Below the pieces are notes generated by a model. That model was given only the letters and a program-made list of their open reading frames with translations. It was not told the DNA's origin and made no database searches. A stretch of 64,000 bases of DNA from Novosphingobium sp. SG919 (GTDB taxonomy: Bacteria; Pseudomonadota; Alphaproteobacteria; Sphingomonadales; Sphingomonadaceae). The DNA lies in assembly GCF_012932495.1 (NCBI RefSeq), contig NZ_JABCNG010000005.1, positions 372,001-436,000 on the forward strand, in the 5' to 3' direction. Positions 62,901 to 64,000 of this stretch are shown in pieces; the first letter of the stretch is position 1, and the number at the start of each line of letters is the position of its first letter. A program made the translations under genes and the position numbers.

Positions 62901-63728
62901 CATGCCCGCTTCAGCTTCGCGCATAACGACCTGCTGGTCTCCAGCGGCACGGACTTCAGCCGGTCGGCGCGCAGCGACACCAGCACGCGGTTCGAAGCCG
63001 GCAAGCAGGCTGGTCCCGACACTATCGAGCATTTCATGGGCGGCGGTGCCGAAGGCCAGGCCATGCTCGCGAACTGGCTTCGCGGCGGGTTTGAAATGGA
63101 CCGCAAGGGCGATTGGAGGCTGAAGCCTCAGGTTGCGGACACGCTCCAGCGCGATGTGCAGGCGATCATGGCCCAGACGGGATGGCAAAGGACGCTATCC
63201 CGCTCAGCGCAGGATCAAACCACAATGGGCACAACCATCGACCTCGGGGTGGGACGCTCGGTCGAATTTTCTGATGGCAACAGGTCCGGCGGGGGCGCTC
63301 CAGTGTCGGGGGGAAGAAGGCAAAATTCCACCTCCGCAGGCCCACGGAAAGGCCGGACGGGAGCCGATCAAGCTTCTGCCGGTATCGGCTTCAACAGCCA
63401 GGATATGGGCAGCACTACCGAACATGCTCAATCGACAATTGATATCGTCAATTACGACGTCCGGGAGTCCATTGCCGCTGCAGAGCGAGCAGCAACTCGA
63501 TCAGATAATCCCGCGGCGACATTCTCCCGTACGCTCTCCGACCGCATCCTCGGGCCCGAGGGCATGCGCAATCGTTATCTGCAGAACGCGGACGACGGAC
63601 GCGCCACCTTTGACATTACAGGGCCGCTCACTTCGCTGGAGCAGAACTCTGTCCTTTCAAAGGGGAGCTTCTCGACAGACCTCAAGGGAAGTCTCGGCGA
63701 CGGAGATAGCAGCTTCAAAAAGCGCTAG
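59961..63728 (+). CDS. traG: Type IV secretion protein TraG
   Basis: The 1255-aa protein has a signal peptide and several membrane helices in the N-terminal third (residues about 50-110 and 350-470, for example FGIMLFMIPIALLFILTPI). The long soluble C-terminal part is Ala/Gly/Ser-rich. TraG combines roles in pilus assembly, mating-pair stabilisation and entry exclusion. Its stop shares CTAG with the stop of the convergent gene. It is the last + gene; relaxase and coupling protein are not seen. Confidence 0.93.
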   Translation: MRRLLRLFAALPALMLASPALAVETSFHTYDGFAETVGAFRLVSMIFGDPRYETLVMIVATVGIGLGAIIASVRGTGMGLVAFGFQILVGVGLFIGLIATTGTVHVYDRVRNAYQPVGGVPNLLVLVAGATNMIERAMVETIDDNTLDPNAKIEFGAGGHSFDLFLNAVSPRGPMTDVFLDATIKDYVRQCYPVARVSAAYGVDDDQLFRTSTDLPASFAAMAGPATFSTVYTETDKGGTTVSCTDTWTHISDRLSDPALFDTYTNQICARTGYDTGNAQQMQRCRQQLGEMGQMMLGRPLSAQAFLTHILLGNTVGDVLFEDSPASAARVMANRAVISNGLATMSVANEWMPTIRATVFGIMLFMIPIALLFILTPINLRVASFALGMFVFVALWGVIDAGIYQLTLGRATATLAELRSNALAANAWLLAPSAAMKALAIFGSFRTAAAGLAGAFVFTVFRFSGNVFSSLTSGSLGIAGQGTAAAAPMGTAEGRSSALEAQASAMGTRSRAAAASSFGDFGERSSFNANRTYGEAGHILGERPGTPGGTAFALGGIEGSRQLGSLAPALGGRDLADPAVARAVQANAATTAIHQFAEKDALRGLGTGYFGQGEAGEKAFAAFSQNLVQWRAFGDSRAYDMMLQGATRHFERAGYSPADAQLKASGVIGEAQADPTFAKLIANTYDQEQLLRNDLTSAQVQVGAMEGRRDYAGDNVTGVERANVATEQGWRSGSNQGQREAASMLGLSVDETGRRVGFINALSGEARSTAVSQLARATGRNEAQVVAAVERYSAATQLGTADGAAAEAGREGTSIYGRSREAAGYDFAERSGKLDAQREVGTAGTRSSARIGEQRRQSENFGFAEGAAAAGVSTRKAARLNSFIQALSRTAGNQVDMAEGGAAGVADRARNERLTSIVDRERLTRMQGLLAEHGIKLSKRQLAMDQNGDLGLNLTPATAAAMWKAGLINESQLGAIANGGHARFSFAHNDLLVSSGTDFSRSARSDTSTRFEAGKQAGPDTIEHFMGGGAEGQAMLANWLRGGFEMDRKGDWRLKPQVADTLQRDVQAIMAQTGWQRTLSRSAQDQTTMGTTIDLGVGRSVEFSDGNRSGGGAPVSGGRRQNSTSAGPRKGRTGADQASAGIGFNSQDMGSTTEHAQSTIDIVNYDVRESIAAAERAATRSDNPAATFSRTLSDRILGPEGMRNRYLQNADDGRATFDITGPLTSLEQNSVLSKGSFSTDLKGSLGDGDSSFKKR

Positions 63729-63991
63729 TGACGCTTCCTGCCATTGGGGTTGATGCACCCGGGATTGTTCGGGTTCATCGGGTTGCCGATCCACAGGGAG
63801 CCAGATCGCGGGTCCATAGGATTGGACTGCGCGCGCCACCTCTCCATCGTCCGCGCGAGTTCACGCCTGCTGTGATCGGCGAAGAAAACCTCTGCTTCGT
63901 CATCAGAGAGTGCCACGCCGGCGCCTTGCCCGACGAAGCTATCGAGGCGCTCGCGAATATAGCCGACGCCGAGCACCATGAGCGCGGTCAT
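63725..63991 (-). CDS. Small hypothetical protein converging on traG
   Basis: The 88-aa frame has an N-terminal helical region (ALSDDEAEVFFADHSRRELA), then an Asn/Pro/Gly-rich tail (NPMNPNNPGCINPNG). Its stop overlaps the traG stop by 4 bp. The start is at the window edge and could be further upstream. The family is unknown. Confidence 0.55.
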   Translation of the reverse strand: MTALMVLGVGYIRERLDSFVGQGAGVALSDDEAEVFFADHSRRELARTMERWRAQSNPMDPRSGSLWIGNPMNPNNPGCINPNGRKRH

Positions 63992-64000
63992 CGGGGAAAA

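Noticed and set aside
1..64000. tRNA, rRNA or CRISPR array
   Set aside because: No cloverleaf, rRNA segment or regularly spaced repeat was noticed on reading; a tRNAscan/CRISPR search would settle it.

Overview
The window is a gene-dense, high-GC segment of what looks like a large conjugative plasmid or integrative conjugative element from an alphaproteobacterium, most likely a sphingomonad (Sphingomonas, Sphingobium or Novosphingobium type). The assignment is an inference. It rests on an F-type transfer operon with the gene families usual for sphingomonad elements, a MucR-type regulator, DUF932, strawberry-notch and ParB-like plasmid backbone genes, and a TonB/FecIR-linked lasso peptide cluster ending in the Asp-Asp tail common in sphingomonad lasso peptides. 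No tRNA, rRNA or CRISPR array was seen.

Region 1 (1-5.2 kb) is a possible defence cluster. It holds an MBL-fold protein, a DUF4238 gene coupled to a small protein with an RNxxxH (HEPN-like) motif, and a divergent three-gene operon ending in a PD-(D/E)XK nuclease. Region 2 (5.3-16.4 kb) is accessory cargo: an HU protein, two cupins, a TraR/DksA-type zinc finger, an exonuclease, an operon of LigD (without phosphoesterase domain), exonuclease III and a cupin, DUF3606, a PP-loop/PAPS-reductase-like protein and DUF932, plus two decayed genes. Region 3 (16.6-19.0 kb) is an intact IS66-family element with a perfect 8-bp target duplication. Region 4 (19.3-24.5 kb) is a tightly packed operon of an M4-like metallopeptidase, an MBL-fold hydrolase and a patatin-like lipase, followed by a cysteine-rich unknown.

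Region 5 (24.7-29.9 kb) is plasmid backbone: a MucR-like regulator with a Lys/Ala-rich tail, then a ParB-like gene whose end runs directly into the Walker B motif of a strawberry-notch helicase. This looks like an internal deletion. A CHC2/Toprim primase-like gene lies upstream of them.

Region 6 (30.5-41.4 kb) is the most striking part: a complete lasso peptide system. One arm (+) encodes a sigma factor, a FecR anti-sigma factor, a TonB-dependent receptor with a signalling domain, and an S9-type lasso isopeptidase. The convergent arm (-) encodes XRE and GntR regulators, the precursor peptide, a fused RRE-leader peptidase (B) and the lasso cyclase (C). The peptide is predicted to be made, exported, re-imported by the receptor and hydrolysed by the isopeptidase, with FecIR sensing its uptake. 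G+C is visibly lower here than in the flanks, so the module was probably acquired separately.

Region 7 (42.3-63.7 kb) is an F-type type IV secretion operon on the + strand: signal-peptide protein, DsbC-like, pilin, TraL, E, K, B, V, C, two small membrane proteins, TraW, U, N (split into two genes), TrbC, S26 peptidase, TraF, a thioredoxin-like protein, TraH and TraG. Many adjacent genes overlap by 4 bp. Relaxase and coupling-protein genes are not in the window.
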